Positions 20,950-31,916 of a DNA stretch of 64,000 nucleotides are shown in pieces. Numbering within the stretch: position 1 is the first letter of the stretch; each line of letters opens with the position of its first letter. The notes beneath the pieces are model-generated. The model saw only the letters and a list, made by a program, of their open reading frames with translations. It was not told the DNA's origin and searched no databases. This stretch comes from an uncultured Alphaproteobacteria bacterium (lineage in GTDB: Bacteria > Pseudomonadota > Alphaproteobacteria > Caulobacterales > Caulobacteraceae), in the NCBI GenBank assembly GCA_903860975.1, contig CAIOSI010000021.1, positions 1 through 64,000 of the forward strand, given 5' to 3'. The translations under genes were made by a program, and so were the position numbers.

Positions 20950-23274
20950 CTACTCTGCGATGACTTTGCGGCTGATCGTCCCCGCCTTAACGGCCGCCTC
21001 CGAGAATCGTAGGTCGTCCCAGCCTTTCTGCGAGTAGAGCCGGGTCTGGTCACCGTAGTGGGGTGAGGCGGGATTGCTGGACTCGGAATAAGTCAGCAGG
21101 CCTTGGCTCACGGGGCCATGGTCGGTGAACTCCACGGTCATGATCCAGCTTGCGCCACTCCTTACCTTGGTCCAGCCAAGGACCGGCCTGGGCTCGCCCA
21201 TGTCGATGGCGTTGAACACCCCGTCGACGCCGGGCCCCCCGTGGATCGGCACAAGTTTGCCGCCACCGCGCTCGTCGCGTTGGACGTCACCTAGGCGCGC
21301 ATCAAGCGGGATCTTCAGCGCGTCCAGGCGCTCGACGGCCTTGGCGAGTGCGCCGAGCACCGCCGGGTCGTCGGCATCCAGGGTGTTCGGCGTATGCAGC
21401 GGATCTGCCGAATTGAAGGGAACTTTGAACTTCAGCCCGCCATTTTGGGCGAAGAGATGGAAAAGATGAGCGCCTTGGCTGTCGAGGTTCGTCTTCAGGT
21501 CCCACTTGGCCAGCGCATCGCAGGCGCGTGGCAAGTGCGGATCAGCGGAGCGCTTGCAGGCCGCGACCAGGTCATCACGCACCAGCTCCCCGCCGAAATG
21601 TCGGTCGCCGAACATGACCTGCTGCAGGGTCGCAAGGTCGAACTTCTTGCCGTCCAGCCCGTCGGTCCCGGCCACGCGCTGTTCGATCTGATCAATCGCC
21701 AGGCGGGTGCGCAAGCTGCGGCGGGTGCCCTCTTCGCCCCAGATGCGGCTGAACCCGGTGAGTGGCTGATGGGGGTTGGTGAGCCAGTAGCTGTCGTTGC
21801 TCTGCTCCACATAGTCCGTGCGTAGGAGCTGCGGCGCGGCGCGCGGACCAAACATTCCAGCGGCGGTGGAGTCGGCATCCGTACGCCAATCACAGGCCGC
21901 CCGAGAGCCGTCGAGCACGGGGCGGCGCTCCTTATCCCAGGCTTGGCGGCCGATTTCAGAGATGATGCAGGCCTTGGCCAGGTCCTGCGGCACATTGGGG
22001 ATCAGACCCGTGTCGCCATAGAAGGCCTCGCCGCCGGCATCGACCGCGGTGAGGTTGAAGCGGAAGGACTGGTAGCGCCCCAAGGCGGTCTTAAGGTCGC
22101 GGGCGCTGCGCGCATGCCAGACGGCCATGTACTGGTCGACGTCGCGCAGGCCGACGGGCGCCTGACGCAGCGCGAACGCGCGGTCCGTCGTCCACGTGTA
22201 GGTCGTACTTGAAACAACCGGACCCTGACGGGTGGCGTAGAGCGTGCGGATGACCGCGGGCGCGCCCTTCACTTCGACGGTGAAGGTCTGGCGCGTCATC
22301 GGCTCATAGCGACCCTCGTAGAGGTAGCGTGTCGGGTCCTTCGGATCGAGTTTAAGTTCAAAATAGCCGAAACGGCTCGCCGTCGAGACTGTGTTGCTCC
22401 AGGCGATCGCTTCGGTGTGGCCCATCCGGATGAGCGGCATGCCGACGTAGCTTACGCCCACGATGTTCAGTTTGCCCGGAATTATAAAGTGGGTTCGGTA
22501 GAAGCGGTTTACGCCGGTCCAGGGATAGTGGGGGTTTCCCAACAGCATGCCGCGTCCAGACTTCGTCACCTCGCGGCCCAGGCCGTAGGCGTTGCTGCCC
22601 AGGCCAATTTCTTGCTCGACCATATCGGGGGCTAAGGCGGCTAGCCGGCCAGACGCGCCGGGTGGCTGGGCCAAGGCCACGGGGCCAAAGAGCTGGTCGA
22701 CGGTCTGGCCCACATACATGTGCCGCCAAAATGCGAGCTCCGTCAGGGGGCGGACCCATGCCGCGCCCTTGCAGCGTGGGTCGGTAATGCCGTCTGCGCC
22801 GACCTCGCGCAGGTAACGGTTGACCCCGGCCACATAGCCTCTGGCCAGCGCACGCGCGTCCGCCGACGGCGTGTCCACCGAGCCGATTGGCCCGGCGAGA
22901 AGGCGCTCGACATCACCGGTCGCAAACGCATGTTTGTGGAATAGGTCGCTGGCGATATTGGCCTCGCCAGTTCCTGGACCCAGATATTTCGCCCGCTCGC
23001 CAGAGACGGTCAGCATGCGATCGGCAATCTCACAGATATTGTCCTGGGCGCTCGCATAACCATAACCGTAGCCGATGCCTGCGACGTTTCTGGCCTTGAT
23101 GTGGGGCACGCCATAAGCGGTGCGGCTGATCTCGGCGCGGAATTGGGCCGGTGCGGCCTTTAAAGGGGTGGCCAACGCGATGGCTGCAAAAGCGATGGCG
23201 GTTGAAAATCTTGACACGCAACGTCTCCCAAATCCCACGCCAGCATGGGCGTCGGCCGAAGCTTTGCCTAGCAC
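20950..23274 (-). CDS. Penicillin acylase/AHL acylase family (Ntn hydrolase)
   Basis: SRTAYGVPHIKARN; autoprocessing G|S in EIGLGSNAYGLG; LLGNPHYPW. Confidence 0.88.
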   Translation of the reverse strand: MLGKASADAHAGVGFGRRCVSRFSTAIAFAAIALATPLKAAPAQFRAEISRTAYGVPHIKARNVAGIGYGYGYASAQDNICEIADRMLTVSGERAKYLGPGTGEANIASDLFHKHAFATGDVERLLAGPIGSVDTPSADARALARGYVAGVNRYLREVGADGITDPRCKGAAWVRPLTELAFWRHMYVGQTVDQLFGPVALAQPPGASGRLAALAPDMVEQEIGLGSNAYGLGREVTKSGRGMLLGNPHYPWTGVNRFYRTHFIIPGKLNIVGVSYVGMPLIRMGHTEAIAWSNTVSTASRFGYFELKLDPKDPTRYLYEGRYEPMTRQTFTVEVKGAPAVIRTLYATRQGPVVSSTTYTWTTDRAFALRQAPVGLRDVDQYMAVWHARSARDLKTALGRYQSFRFNLTAVDAGGEAFYGDTGLIPNVPQDLAKACIISEIGRQAWDKERRPVLDGSRAACDWRTDADSTAAGMFGPRAAPQLLRTDYVEQSNDSYWLTNPHQPLTGFSRIWGEEGTRRSLRTRLAIDQIEQRVAGTDGLDGKKFDLATLQQVMFGDRHFGGELVRDDLVAACKRSADPHLPRACDALAKWDLKTNLDSQGAHLFHLFAQNGGLKFKVPFNSADPLHTPNTLDADDPAVLGALAKAVERLDALKIPLDARLGDVQRDERGGGKLVPIHGGPGVDGVFNAIDMGEPRPVLGWTKVRSGASWIMTVEFTDHGPVSQGLLTYSESSNPASPHYGDQTRLYSQKGWDDLRFSEAAVKAGTISRKVIAE

Positions 23275-23683
23275 GCTGAAGCTGGCGCGGGATCGACGAG
23301 TTCCAAACTGAACAAGGCCGGCGATTAGGCGACTGGCGCCAAGTCTAGGTCAGCCGGCGACCTCAGCCGCGACTCCCGTTGGCGCCGCTGCGGCGGGCAG
23401 GCCAATGCCCCTGATCACCTGCGCCCAGCTCGGGGCGATTTCAGAGTGGGCGGGTTTGACCGCAAGAAATCGTCTCTGGTCATGACCGAGGCGCCGGTTC
23501 GAAAGCCGAAGTCGCGGTGCATCGGGGCGTCATTTGAAGGCCCCACGTGGCGTAAGCTTGTCGCTCCGTGCACCGCTCGCCACGCCGTTCTCTGGCAGCG
23601 TTTTGCCTCAATCCGGCGCAGAGGGAACAAAACGACGACCCGTCGATTTCCGCCAATGACAATCTGCGAAAAAGGACGAACCC

Positions 23684-24043
23684 ATGAAACGCTATCTTCT
23701 TGCGATGCTGGCCCCTTGCGCACTCCTGGCTGGCTCGGCCAACGCCGCGGCCGACAGCCGGCTCCACGGCCATGAACTGGCGGGTCAGGCCAAGATCACC
23801 TTGGCCGACGCTCGCGCGATCGCGCTTAAGGTACGGCCCGGCAGAATCGTCGACCAGGAGCTAGAAAAGGAGAACGGCGGATCGGGGCTGCGATATTCCT
23901 TTGATGTGAAGAGCCACGGCAAGACCATCGAGGTTGGCATCGACGCCGTCACCGGCAAGGTGCTTGAGAACGCCGCTGAGAGCCCGGCCAAGGAAGCCAA
24001 GGAGGCGATCCAAGAACGCGCAGACCTCAAACCCAAACCGTGA
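23684..24043 (+). CDS. PepSY-domain periplasmic protein
   Basis: Signal peptide; ITLADARAIALKVRPGRIVDQELEKENGGSGLRYSFDVKSHGKTIEVGIDAVTGKVLE. Confidence 0.88.
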   Translation: MKRYLLAMLAPCALLAGSANAAADSRLHGHELAGQAKITLADARAIALKVRPGRIVDQELEKENGGSGLRYSFDVKSHGKTIEVGIDAVTGKVLENAAESPAKEAKEAIQERADLKPKP

Positions 24044-24078
24044 CGGGACCCCGATATCGGCCGGCGATACCCTTGCCA

Positions 24079-26742
24079 TCAGAACTTGGCGCGCACGCCG
24101 GCCTCATAGGTCTGGCCATAGATTTCCCGCTGGATCTGACGCGAGGCCGTGCCTTCGTAATAGCGCAGCGGCGTATTTAGGAGGTTCTTCACATCGAAGT
24201 AGGCTGTCCAGTTCGGCGTGAATTGGTAACTGGATGTGAAGTCGAGATTGAGCTTTTTGTCCTGATAGGTATCGAGCGAGGTGTCACCGTTCAGGCCGAA
24301 CAAGCTTTGGCCGACATATTCCGAGGAAAGCCTCAGCGACAAGCCATGGTCTTCATAGAAGCCGGCCAGGTTCCAGGTCACATGCGATGTGCCTGGCAAC
24401 GCGCCAAACTCATCCTTGCCTGTGCCGCTGACCGCCGCGGCGTATTCCCTAAAGCGGGAGTCGACCCAGGTGATGTTGCCTTCGACGCCGAGACCCGAAA
24501 GCAGGCCCGGCAGCATCGTGAATTTCTGATGGTAGGCCAGTTCGATCCCGCGTGCGTAGGCTGACTCATTGATGAAGGTGACAAAATCACCACGCTGCCC
24601 CTGGAAGATGGGATCGGCGACGTTGATCTTGGCGGACCGGAAAATGTAGTTCTGGAACTCCTTGTCGAAGACGCCTGCCTGTATGATGCCGCCGCTCGGC
24701 AGGTAATATTCGAAGTCCAGATCGAAGTTGTTTCCAGTCGTTGGCTTGAGATCCGGATTGCCTGCTGAATAGACCGGGCGCGGTGAAGTGGTGAAGTCGA
24801 CCCCGGCGTTGCCGCCGGCTTGGCTAAAGCCGGGACGCGCGATCCCAGTCGACCATGTAGCGCGGACCTGCATGTCTGGCTGCAAGGCGTACTTGAACTG
24901 CAAGGTCGGGAAGGCGTTTGTGTAGCTCTTGCTGTGGCTGACGGCGGTCACAGTGGAATTGCCAGAGGCGTTGGTGGTGGTCAGGAAGTTGCCATAGGTC
25001 GCGTCGGTTTTTTCGACCCGAACGCCGGCCAAGACGCCCAGTTTTCCGATGTTCGTCGTGTACATGCCATAGGCGGCATAGACGTTCTCGGTATCGTTGA
25101 AATCACGACCGATCGAGGGGGCCAGAGCAGGTATTTTCGAAGTCACCAATGCGATGATCTTGGAGATGTCGGCATAGGGTGCCAGCGGATAGCCGCTGCC
25201 GTCATAGTAGTTGTTGCCGGCGCCAACGCTGGGGGAATAGCTCGCAAGATTGGCTCCCGGGGCACGGCCGAAGCCGCCGAAATCGGTGACCGTTTTGTCG
25301 CGCACCCGTGCGCTGGCGCCGATCTTCGCCTCACCGCCTTCACCGAACACCTCGAGCGGGTGCTTGGCGTTGATGACGTAGCTGTATTCTTCGTCCACAT
25401 CGGGCTCGAAGAAGCTGGACAGGCGCGGGTTACTGTACTGGGTTGCGTCAGTGGACACGAAGGGGATGGTCAGCGCTGCGTTTTTGAACAGGCTGAACGT
25501 TGGATGGGATGTATCTAAGGTGTTATTGTAGCGACCGAAGTATATATCGCTTCCATAGAATCTGGCTTCGTTGTAATAATTCTGAATAAATGTCGCGCGG
25601 CTATAGGCGGCGCGATAGTCGACCTGCAACTGATTGAAGTGGTCCTGTCCTCCGACCACGAACACTGTGTTCCGGTGGGTCTCTTCTGTGACCACCACGT
25701 CGACCTGCGGCTGAAATCCATCAACCACATTGCCATTTTTGTCCGGGGCCGAGGGATTGCCGTCGAAGTTTATGTAAAGGTGGTTCTTGTGGGCGCGCTC
25801 CTTGTAGCCGGCCACATCGAGACGAACATAGTAGCTGTGGTCGTCGTTCGGCTTGAAGTCGAACTCGCCACCATAACCGAAGCGGCGGCGATGATAATCG
25901 TAGCGGCGGAAATCGACTCGGCCGTAGACGTTGTCGACAGCCGTAGACCCGTCGTTGGCGTAGCTGGGTTCGATGTCGTCGATGCCGCGTCGGTCATCCT
26001 TGCGAGATCCGGTGATCACGATCGAAAACGGGGTCGGATTGGAGATCCAGTCGGAGCCGGTCTGGGCTGCGTCGTCGCGGCCTTCGATCACCAGCTTGCC
26101 GTTGTTAAAGCCGAACCGCGCGCCAGCGGCGAAGCCCACGGTGAGGGGGCCCGTGTGATTATGCAGGTTCTCGTAGCCCCAGCCCAATTCGCCCTCAAAG
26201 AACGGCTGCGACAGGTTCTTCGCTGAGCGTGGCGTGAGTTCGATCTGTCCGCCAAGGCCCTCGGCCTCGCGATCTGGAGAGAGCGTCTTGTAGACAACGA
26301 TGCCGTCGATCGAGCCCGTCGGGATGGTGTCGAACTCCACCGCGCGACCTGAGCCGCTGGCCGCCGTGCCAGCGGCGAAAGTGTTTAGCAGCACCACGCC
26401 GCCGTAGGTTGCCCCGTTCAGGTTGGCGTCGATACCGCGGATGTTGACGAAGCGGCCCTCGCCCGTATCGGTCGACAGCGATATGCCGGGGATCCGTCCC
26501 AGGGCTTCGGCCGCGTTGTAGTCAGGGTACTTCGCGATCGTTTCGGCTGACTGGACGTTGACGATGGTTGGGGCGTCCTGCTGGACGGCGCGCGCCTGCG
26601 CCTCGGCGCGGGGCGCCGTCACCGTAAGGACGTCCACCACCTTGGATGCTGTTGCGTCTCCCGCAACTTCTGCGGCGCGGGCCGACTGGCTGATCGCCAG
26701 CATTGAAGCCGCCGCAAGTAACAGGCGTCGTTGCAAGATCAT
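24079..26742 (-). CDS. TonB-dependent receptor
   Basis: Signal peptide; plug NAAEALGRIPGISLSTDTGEGRFVNIRGID; C-terminal YEAGVRAKF. Confidence 0.92.
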   Translation of the reverse strand: MILQRRLLLAAASMLAISQSARAAEVAGDATASKVVDVLTVTAPRAEAQARAVQQDAPTIVNVQSAETIAKYPDYNAAEALGRIPGISLSTDTGEGRFVNIRGIDANLNGATYGGVVLLNTFAAGTAASGSGRAVEFDTIPTGSIDGIVVYKTLSPDREAEGLGGQIELTPRSAKNLSQPFFEGELGWGYENLHNHTGPLTVGFAAGARFGFNNGKLVIEGRDDAAQTGSDWISNPTPFSIVITGSRKDDRRGIDDIEPSYANDGSTAVDNVYGRVDFRRYDYHRRRFGYGGEFDFKPNDDHSYYVRLDVAGYKERAHKNHLYINFDGNPSAPDKNGNVVDGFQPQVDVVVTEETHRNTVFVVGGQDHFNQLQVDYRAAYSRATFIQNYYNEARFYGSDIYFGRYNNTLDTSHPTFSLFKNAALTIPFVSTDATQYSNPRLSSFFEPDVDEEYSYVINAKHPLEVFGEGGEAKIGASARVRDKTVTDFGGFGRAPGANLASYSPSVGAGNNYYDGSGYPLAPYADISKIIALVTSKIPALAPSIGRDFNDTENVYAAYGMYTTNIGKLGVLAGVRVEKTDATYGNFLTTTNASGNSTVTAVSHSKSYTNAFPTLQFKYALQPDMQVRATWSTGIARPGFSQAGGNAGVDFTTSPRPVYSAGNPDLKPTTGNNFDLDFEYYLPSGGIIQAGVFDKEFQNYIFRSAKINVADPIFQGQRGDFVTFINESAYARGIELAYHQKFTMLPGLLSGLGVEGNITWVDSRFREYAAAVSGTGKDEFGALPGTSHVTWNLAGFYEDHGLSLRLSSEYVGQSLFGLNGDTSLDTYQDKKLNLDFTSSYQFTPNWTAYFDVKNLLNTPLRYYEGTASRQIQREIYGQTYEAGVRAKF

Positions 26743-27256
26743 AACCGTAGGCCCCTCTGAACGAGGTTGGTCCTCTAGTTAGATTGCATGTCGGTTCTGC
26801 ACCCGTTTTGTGACGACTTCGCTGAGGGCCGCGGTTGAGGTTTGGTTGTTGCTACGAAAGCACCGTTTTCCGGCGTGTTGTCTTGCCGCCGACAGGGCCC
26901 TTCCGATGCGTGTTCTATGGAGATTGCAGGCGTCCCTATTTTCTTGCGCAGGCGCCTGCACGCAAGAGCGATCTGGGCAGGCGCTGGATTAGGCGCTCGA
27001 TTGCGGCATCTCGAATATCAGGCGCCGCGGTTGGCGCAGTCGCCCGCCAAGGCCGCTTGAGCCTGCGCTGCAGTTCGGCCGACTTGGGGTGTCAGTTCCA
27101 TCTCGCAAGTTATTCACGTCCTGAAAGGTCTCCTGATGTCCCCCCATGTGTCGAAAAAATCTGGATCGACGCCCGGGCCCAATACGAATGTCATCGAAGC
27201 TCTGCCCTATGTCGCCTTGGTTTGGCGGAATGGTGCCGCAGGGGGCGGAAACGGAG

Positions 27257-27841
27257 ATGTCACCAGAACGTGGGCGTCGGGTGGCTTGGGTCGCCACCTC
27301 GATCCTACCATTTGAACCGGGCGTTCGAGCCTGGCTCGCCAGGTCGGGATTTCCCACTGACCAGGCCGACGATTTTATCCAAGAGGCCTATTGCAAGCTT
27401 TCAGCCCTGGCTTCGGTGGAGCACATCAAACGCCCAGACGCCTATTTTTTCCAAACCGTCCGCAGCTTGGTGGCGGACAGCCTCAGACACGCCAGAGTCA
27501 TACGGATCGAATCTGTTACGGAAATTGATCTTCTGCCCGTCTACTCTGATGAGCCTTCTCCAGAGCAGGCCCTGTCGGCCCGTCAGGAGCTTGCCCAGGT
27601 TCTCGGCCTTATCGCTGCGCTTCCTGGACGTTGCCGTGAGGTCCTGGCCTTGCGAAAAATCGATGGTATGTCCCAGAAGGACATCGCAACGCGTCTCGGT
27701 ATCACCGAGACCATGGTTGAGAATGACGTCGTAAAGGGTATGCGCATAATATCGACTGCCCTTAAAAGTGGGAACGGATCGGAAAATGCCAGCCGACGTT
27801 TGAGGACCAATGGGCCAGTACGACTCCGCCGCCGAGATTGA
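27257..27841 (+). CDS. RNA polymerase sigma factor, ECF/FecI-like
   Basis: DQADDFIQEAYCKLSAL region 2; LPGRCREVLALRKIDGMSQKDIATRLGITETMVENDVVKGMR region 4. Confidence 0.88.
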   Translation: MSPERGRRVAWVATSILPFEPGVRAWLARSGFPTDQADDFIQEAYCKLSALASVEHIKRPDAYFFQTVRSLVADSLRHARVIRIESVTEIDLLPVYSDEPSPEQALSARQELAQVLGLIAALPGRCREVLALRKIDGMSQKDIATRLGITETMVENDVVKGMRIISTALKSGNGSENASRRLRTNGPVRLRRRD

Positions 27842-28742
27842 GGCGGCAGCCCTAACTTGGGTCGCTCGCCTGGACCGGGCGCGCGACCCTGACGAGCTTC
27901 ATTTGGAACTGGCAGGTTGGCTGGCAAATGATCCTCGTCGGAAGGGGGCCTTCCTCCGCGCCCAGGCGATCTGGGTGAAGATTGACCGCGCAGCGCTGGC
28001 CGAGAGCCATGCCAACCTCCCGGCGCGCCAAACGCGTCGTTGGGCCATGGCCGGCGGCGGTGCGGGACTGCTCGCTGCAAGTTCTGTCGGCGCTTGGTTC
28101 GCTCTCGTCGGCCGCCCCGTCAATACGGCGCAAGGTGAAGTCCGTCATATTCCCCTGCCGGATGGATCCAGCCTTGACCTCAATACCGACAGCCAGATCG
28201 AAGTTGGTATGGGGCGCAAGCATCGAGGGGTGCAGCTTCATCGCGGCGAAGCTTGGTTTCAGGTCGAGAAAAATCCCCAGCGGCCCTTCGTTGTGGAAGC
28301 CGGTCGGGCTCGCATAATGGCTGTAGGGACGGCCTTTTCCGTCAGACGCTTTGATCTGGCGGTCGAGGTCCTGGTAACCGAGGGCGTCGTGCTGGCTTGG
28401 CTCCTTGGACGTGAGGCCCAAGCGGTTCGGCTTGAGGCGGGCGATAAGGGGCGCCTGGATCCTGACGGCGCCCACCGCCTCGTTTCGGCCGCGGCCGAGA
28501 TCGACCGCCGTCTCGCCTGGCGCGTCGGAAAGATCGACCTAGCTGACGAAACGTTAGAGGACGCAGTTTCTGAGTTTAATCGCTACAATCGCCGCAAGCT
28601 CAGAATCAAGGGATCCGCCGTCGCCTCAAGGCGGCTCTACGGCGTGTTTCGCATCGATGACCCCGAAGGCTTTGCCACATCCGTGCATTATGCCCTGGGG
28701 ATCCCGGTTGAGCCTCAGGACGATCAGATTGTGATCGGCTAG
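27810..28742 (+). CDS. FecR-type anti-sigma factor
   Basis: N-terminal DUF4880-like region, TM, LPDGSSLDLNTDSQIEVG...LHRGEAWFQVEKNPQRPFVVEAG; overlaps the sigma gene. Confidence 0.9.
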   Translation: MGQYDSAAEIEAAALTWVARLDRARDPDELHLELAGWLANDPRRKGAFLRAQAIWVKIDRAALAESHANLPARQTRRWAMAGGGAGLLAASSVGAWFALVGRPVNTAQGEVRHIPLPDGSSLDLNTDSQIEVGMGRKHRGVQLHRGEAWFQVEKNPQRPFVVEAGRARIMAVGTAFSVRRFDLAVEVLVTEGVVLAWLLGREAQAVRLEAGDKGRLDPDGAHRLVSAAAEIDRRLAWRVGKIDLADETLEDAVSEFNRYNRRKLRIKGSAVASRRLYGVFRIDDPEGFATSVHYALGIPVEPQDDQIVIG

Positions 28743-28902
28743 CCAAAGGGCCAGACCACAGCCGGATTTTTCAGCTAGATGAAGATCGTTAAGCCAAGGC
28801 GACTTCGAGATTTCATCAAATCTTCATAAGGAAAGGACCGCCACCATCCGTCTTACCCTTTGAACCGGGCCTGTGTGCCGGTGCGAAGTGGGAGAGAGCA
28901 AG

Positions 28903-31620
28903 ATGGCCTTCAATTCTAACCGGTGGTCACGTGCGGGACTCCTCTGTGCCACGAGTATGACTATCGCCGCCGTCGCCTCGCCGGTCTGGGCCGCCCAGGC
29001 CCACAGTTTCAACTTAGGAGCCCAGGCCGCCCAAACCGGCGTGCCAGAGTTTGCCCGCGAGGCAGACATTCAGATCGTCATTGCCGATGATGTAGCGAAA
29101 AATCGTCGGACCAATGCGGTCAAGGGGACCTATGAGACAGCTGAAGGTCTTCGTCTGCTTCTTTTGGATACCGGACTTGAGGCGCGGCGCACAGGTGATG
29201 CCGCCTATGCCGTGGTCCGACGAGACGAGCCTAGTTCGACCGCCGTGGATACTCTGATTGTCACCGCTCGAGCCGGTTCGGAGCAGCGGACGCGCGCCCT
29301 GACCAGCTACTCTGTAAGCGTCATTCCCCAAGAGCGTCTCCGCGAGACAGGTGTCTCCAGTGTCGCCGACACCCTGCGCAATGTGCCGGGGTTCTGGGTC
29401 GAAAATTCCGGCGGTGAAGCCAGCGCCAATGTCCGTGCGCGCGGCATTCCCGTTGACGGCTACGCCTCGGTCCAGCTGGCCGAGGACGGCATGCCAATCC
29501 AGCACGACCCGGGCCTTGGTTACCTGAATGCCGACCAGTCCTTCCGGCTGGACGAGACCATTGGTCAGGTGCAAGTGGTTCGGGGCGGTCCGTCCACGGT
29601 CTTCTCTTCCAATGCGCCGGGTGGTCTTGTAAATTTCATCACGCGCAAGGTCGGGACGACAGCAGAAGGCTTGATCAAGACCACCCTTGGCGATGACGGC
29701 CTTTACCGGACCGACTTCTGGTATGGCGGCCCGCTTGGCGACTGGCGGGCGGCTGTGGGTGGCTTCTATCGCGTGGAACGTGGGACCCGCGATCCGGGCT
29801 TCAATTTCAATGACGGCGGTCAGTTCCGCGTCGCCCTTGGGCACGACCTTGGCCGCGGCACCATTGACCTTGATGTGAAGCATATCGACGATCATGTCGG
29901 TTTCTATCTTGGCCAGCCCTATCAGGTCAGCGGCAGCTCCATTCAGGGTATTCCGGGCCTTGACGCGACCAAGGGTATCCTCAGTGGCCCCGAAACCCAA
30001 TCGCTGCGCTTGCGGACCAATAATGGTCAAATCAACTACGATCTGACCTCCGGAACCACGGTTAAACTCGACCAGTTCTCGGGCCATCTGGTCCAAGACA
30101 TGGGTGAGAGCTGGCATCTCGACGATCGGCTTCGCTACCGAACCACAGATCAGGTCCGTATCGGCCTATTTCCGGCTTCCGTCCAAACCGGCGCCTTGCG
30201 CCTGACCCAGCTGAAGTCGGCCGCCGCGGGTCTCTTCCCCACCACCAGTTCCCTGGCCTATCGCTATGTGGACAAGCCAGGCTCGCTCTACGCGGCTCCT
30301 CAAAACGCCAGTGGGTTAGAAATCGACGATAGCGCGCGCGACATTGCTGTCAGCGAACATGAGCTGATGAACGACCTGCGGCTGAGCAAGACCTTTAACA
30401 CGGGAGGCCAGACCCACGATGTCACGGTCGGTGCCTATTATATGGCCGCCCATGAAAGTTTCCAGCGCTACGCCGCGGTTCTGGTCCTGGATGCCAGCAC
30501 CCACGCTCGCCTCATGGATGTGGTCGCGCTTGATGCCAACGGTGCCGTTGTCGGATCGCTGACTGAAAACGGCGTGCTTCGCTATGGCTCTGAATTCGCC
30601 AATGGCCAAGGTGATCAGAGGACGATGGCGCTCTATTTTGCAGACGAGTGGCAAGTCAACGACCAGCTGCGCATCGACCTCGGCGCACGAGAAGAATCTA
30701 TGAAGACAAATGGCGCGGCCGAGGGATCAACGACCACCAACCTGGGCCAGACTACCACTCTCTCCGACAGGACCTATCTGAAGGGCTCAGGGGTCTTTAC
30801 ACCCTATGACCGGACTTTTTCCGCACTCACCTGGACTGTCGGCACCAACTATCAGTTGGACGCGACCCAGGGCCTGTTTGCCCGATATACGCGCGCTGCT
30901 CGACTGCCCAGCATTAGTGATTTTATTACCAACGCTGGGGCCACGCCCGTCATCAACAAGACCGACATGTTGGAGCTTGGCTACAAGTTCAGCCGTCCTT
31001 GGCTGGATGCCTATGTCACCGCCTTCGACACCGAGTACCACAACTTCGGGGTCAGCCAGACAGTCTACAGCAATACGACCAATGGCTATGTGAACCAGAC
31101 CTATTTCGCCAACACCCGCGACTATGGCCTGGAATTAGATGGTGACCTCCGCCCCAACGACTGGTTCGATATTGGCTTCTCCGGCACAATCCAGAACCCA
31201 ACCTTCACCTCATTAAAATACACTGTTCTGTCCGGAGGGGTTCTTACGACCTTGGATTACAACGGCCATCAGTTGCTGCGCGTGCCCAAGACGAGCCTCA
31301 ACCTCACGCCGGCGGTCAATCTTTTCAATGACCGCCTGCGCGCCGAGCTCTCCGTGGAATACTATAGTGACCGATATGCCGATGCGGCCAGTACCCAAAA
31401 ACTGCCCGCCTATACGGTCCTAAATGCAAGCGTCCGCTACAAAATGACGCCTGACCTCACCTTGTACCTAAGTGGCTATAACCTCACCAATGAGATCGGC
31501 CTGACGGAGGGAAATCCCCGGTCGGGTGAGCTGCTCTCGTCGCAAGCTGGCGCTCCGGTCTTCATCGCGCGCTCTATCGTTGGCCGGACTATCAAGGCTG
31601 CCGTGCTATACAAGTTCTAG
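28903..31620 (+). CDS. TonB-dependent receptor with N-terminal STN signalling domain
   Basis: FNLGAQAAQTGVPEFAREADIQIVIADDV...GTYETAEGLRLLLLDTGL (STN) then plug and barrel ending AAVLYKF. Confidence 0.9.
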   Translation: MAFNSNRWSRAGLLCATSMTIAAVASPVWAAQAHSFNLGAQAAQTGVPEFAREADIQIVIADDVAKNRRTNAVKGTYETAEGLRLLLLDTGLEARRTGDAAYAVVRRDEPSSTAVDTLIVTARAGSEQRTRALTSYSVSVIPQERLRETGVSSVADTLRNVPGFWVENSGGEASANVRARGIPVDGYASVQLAEDGMPIQHDPGLGYLNADQSFRLDETIGQVQVVRGGPSTVFSSNAPGGLVNFITRKVGTTAEGLIKTTLGDDGLYRTDFWYGGPLGDWRAAVGGFYRVERGTRDPGFNFNDGGQFRVALGHDLGRGTIDLDVKHIDDHVGFYLGQPYQVSGSSIQGIPGLDATKGILSGPETQSLRLRTNNGQINYDLTSGTTVKLDQFSGHLVQDMGESWHLDDRLRYRTTDQVRIGLFPASVQTGALRLTQLKSAAAGLFPTTSSLAYRYVDKPGSLYAAPQNASGLEIDDSARDIAVSEHELMNDLRLSKTFNTGGQTHDVTVGAYYMAAHESFQRYAAVLVLDASTHARLMDVVALDANGAVVGSLTENGVLRYGSEFANGQGDQRTMALYFADEWQVNDQLRIDLGAREESMKTNGAAEGSTTTNLGQTTTLSDRTYLKGSGVFTPYDRTFSALTWTVGTNYQLDATQGLFARYTRAARLPSISDFITNAGATPVINKTDMLELGYKFSRPWLDAYVTAFDTEYHNFGVSQTVYSNTTNGYVNQTYFANTRDYGLELDGDLRPNDWFDIGFSGTIQNPTFTSLKYTVLSGGVLTTLDYNGHQLLRVPKTSLNLTPAVNLFNDRLRAELSVEYYSDRYADAASTQKLPAYTVLNASVRYKMTPDLTLYLSGYNLTNEIGLTEGNPRSGELLSSQAGAPVFIARSIVGRTIKAAVLYKF

Positions 31621-31916
31621 GCATCGCCTTAGCCCTTCGGCCGTCTGCGGCCTCTGGCTTGGGACGGTCGGTCGGTTAGCTCGTCTTTTTCCTGAACAAA
31701 GCCCCTCCCCGGTGTGTGCCAAATGCCACGCCGGGTAGGAGCAATATACCAATGGCTCCTCAGCAAGGTGTCTGATTAGGGTGCTGTCAGGCGGGTGATA
31801 AAACGTCTCTGGTTCTGGCCGAGTTGGGCTGATGGAGAGCAAGAGCAGGACTGGTCCCAGATGCAATTTTAGATATTTACTTCAATGATTTAAATGCTCT
31901 TAGTTGTAAGCGGGGC

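Noticed and set aside
29014-30117. 367-aa minus-strand ORF
   Set aside because: Entirely antisense to the STN TonB receptor; composition typical of GC-rich shadow ORFs, no recognisable motif.
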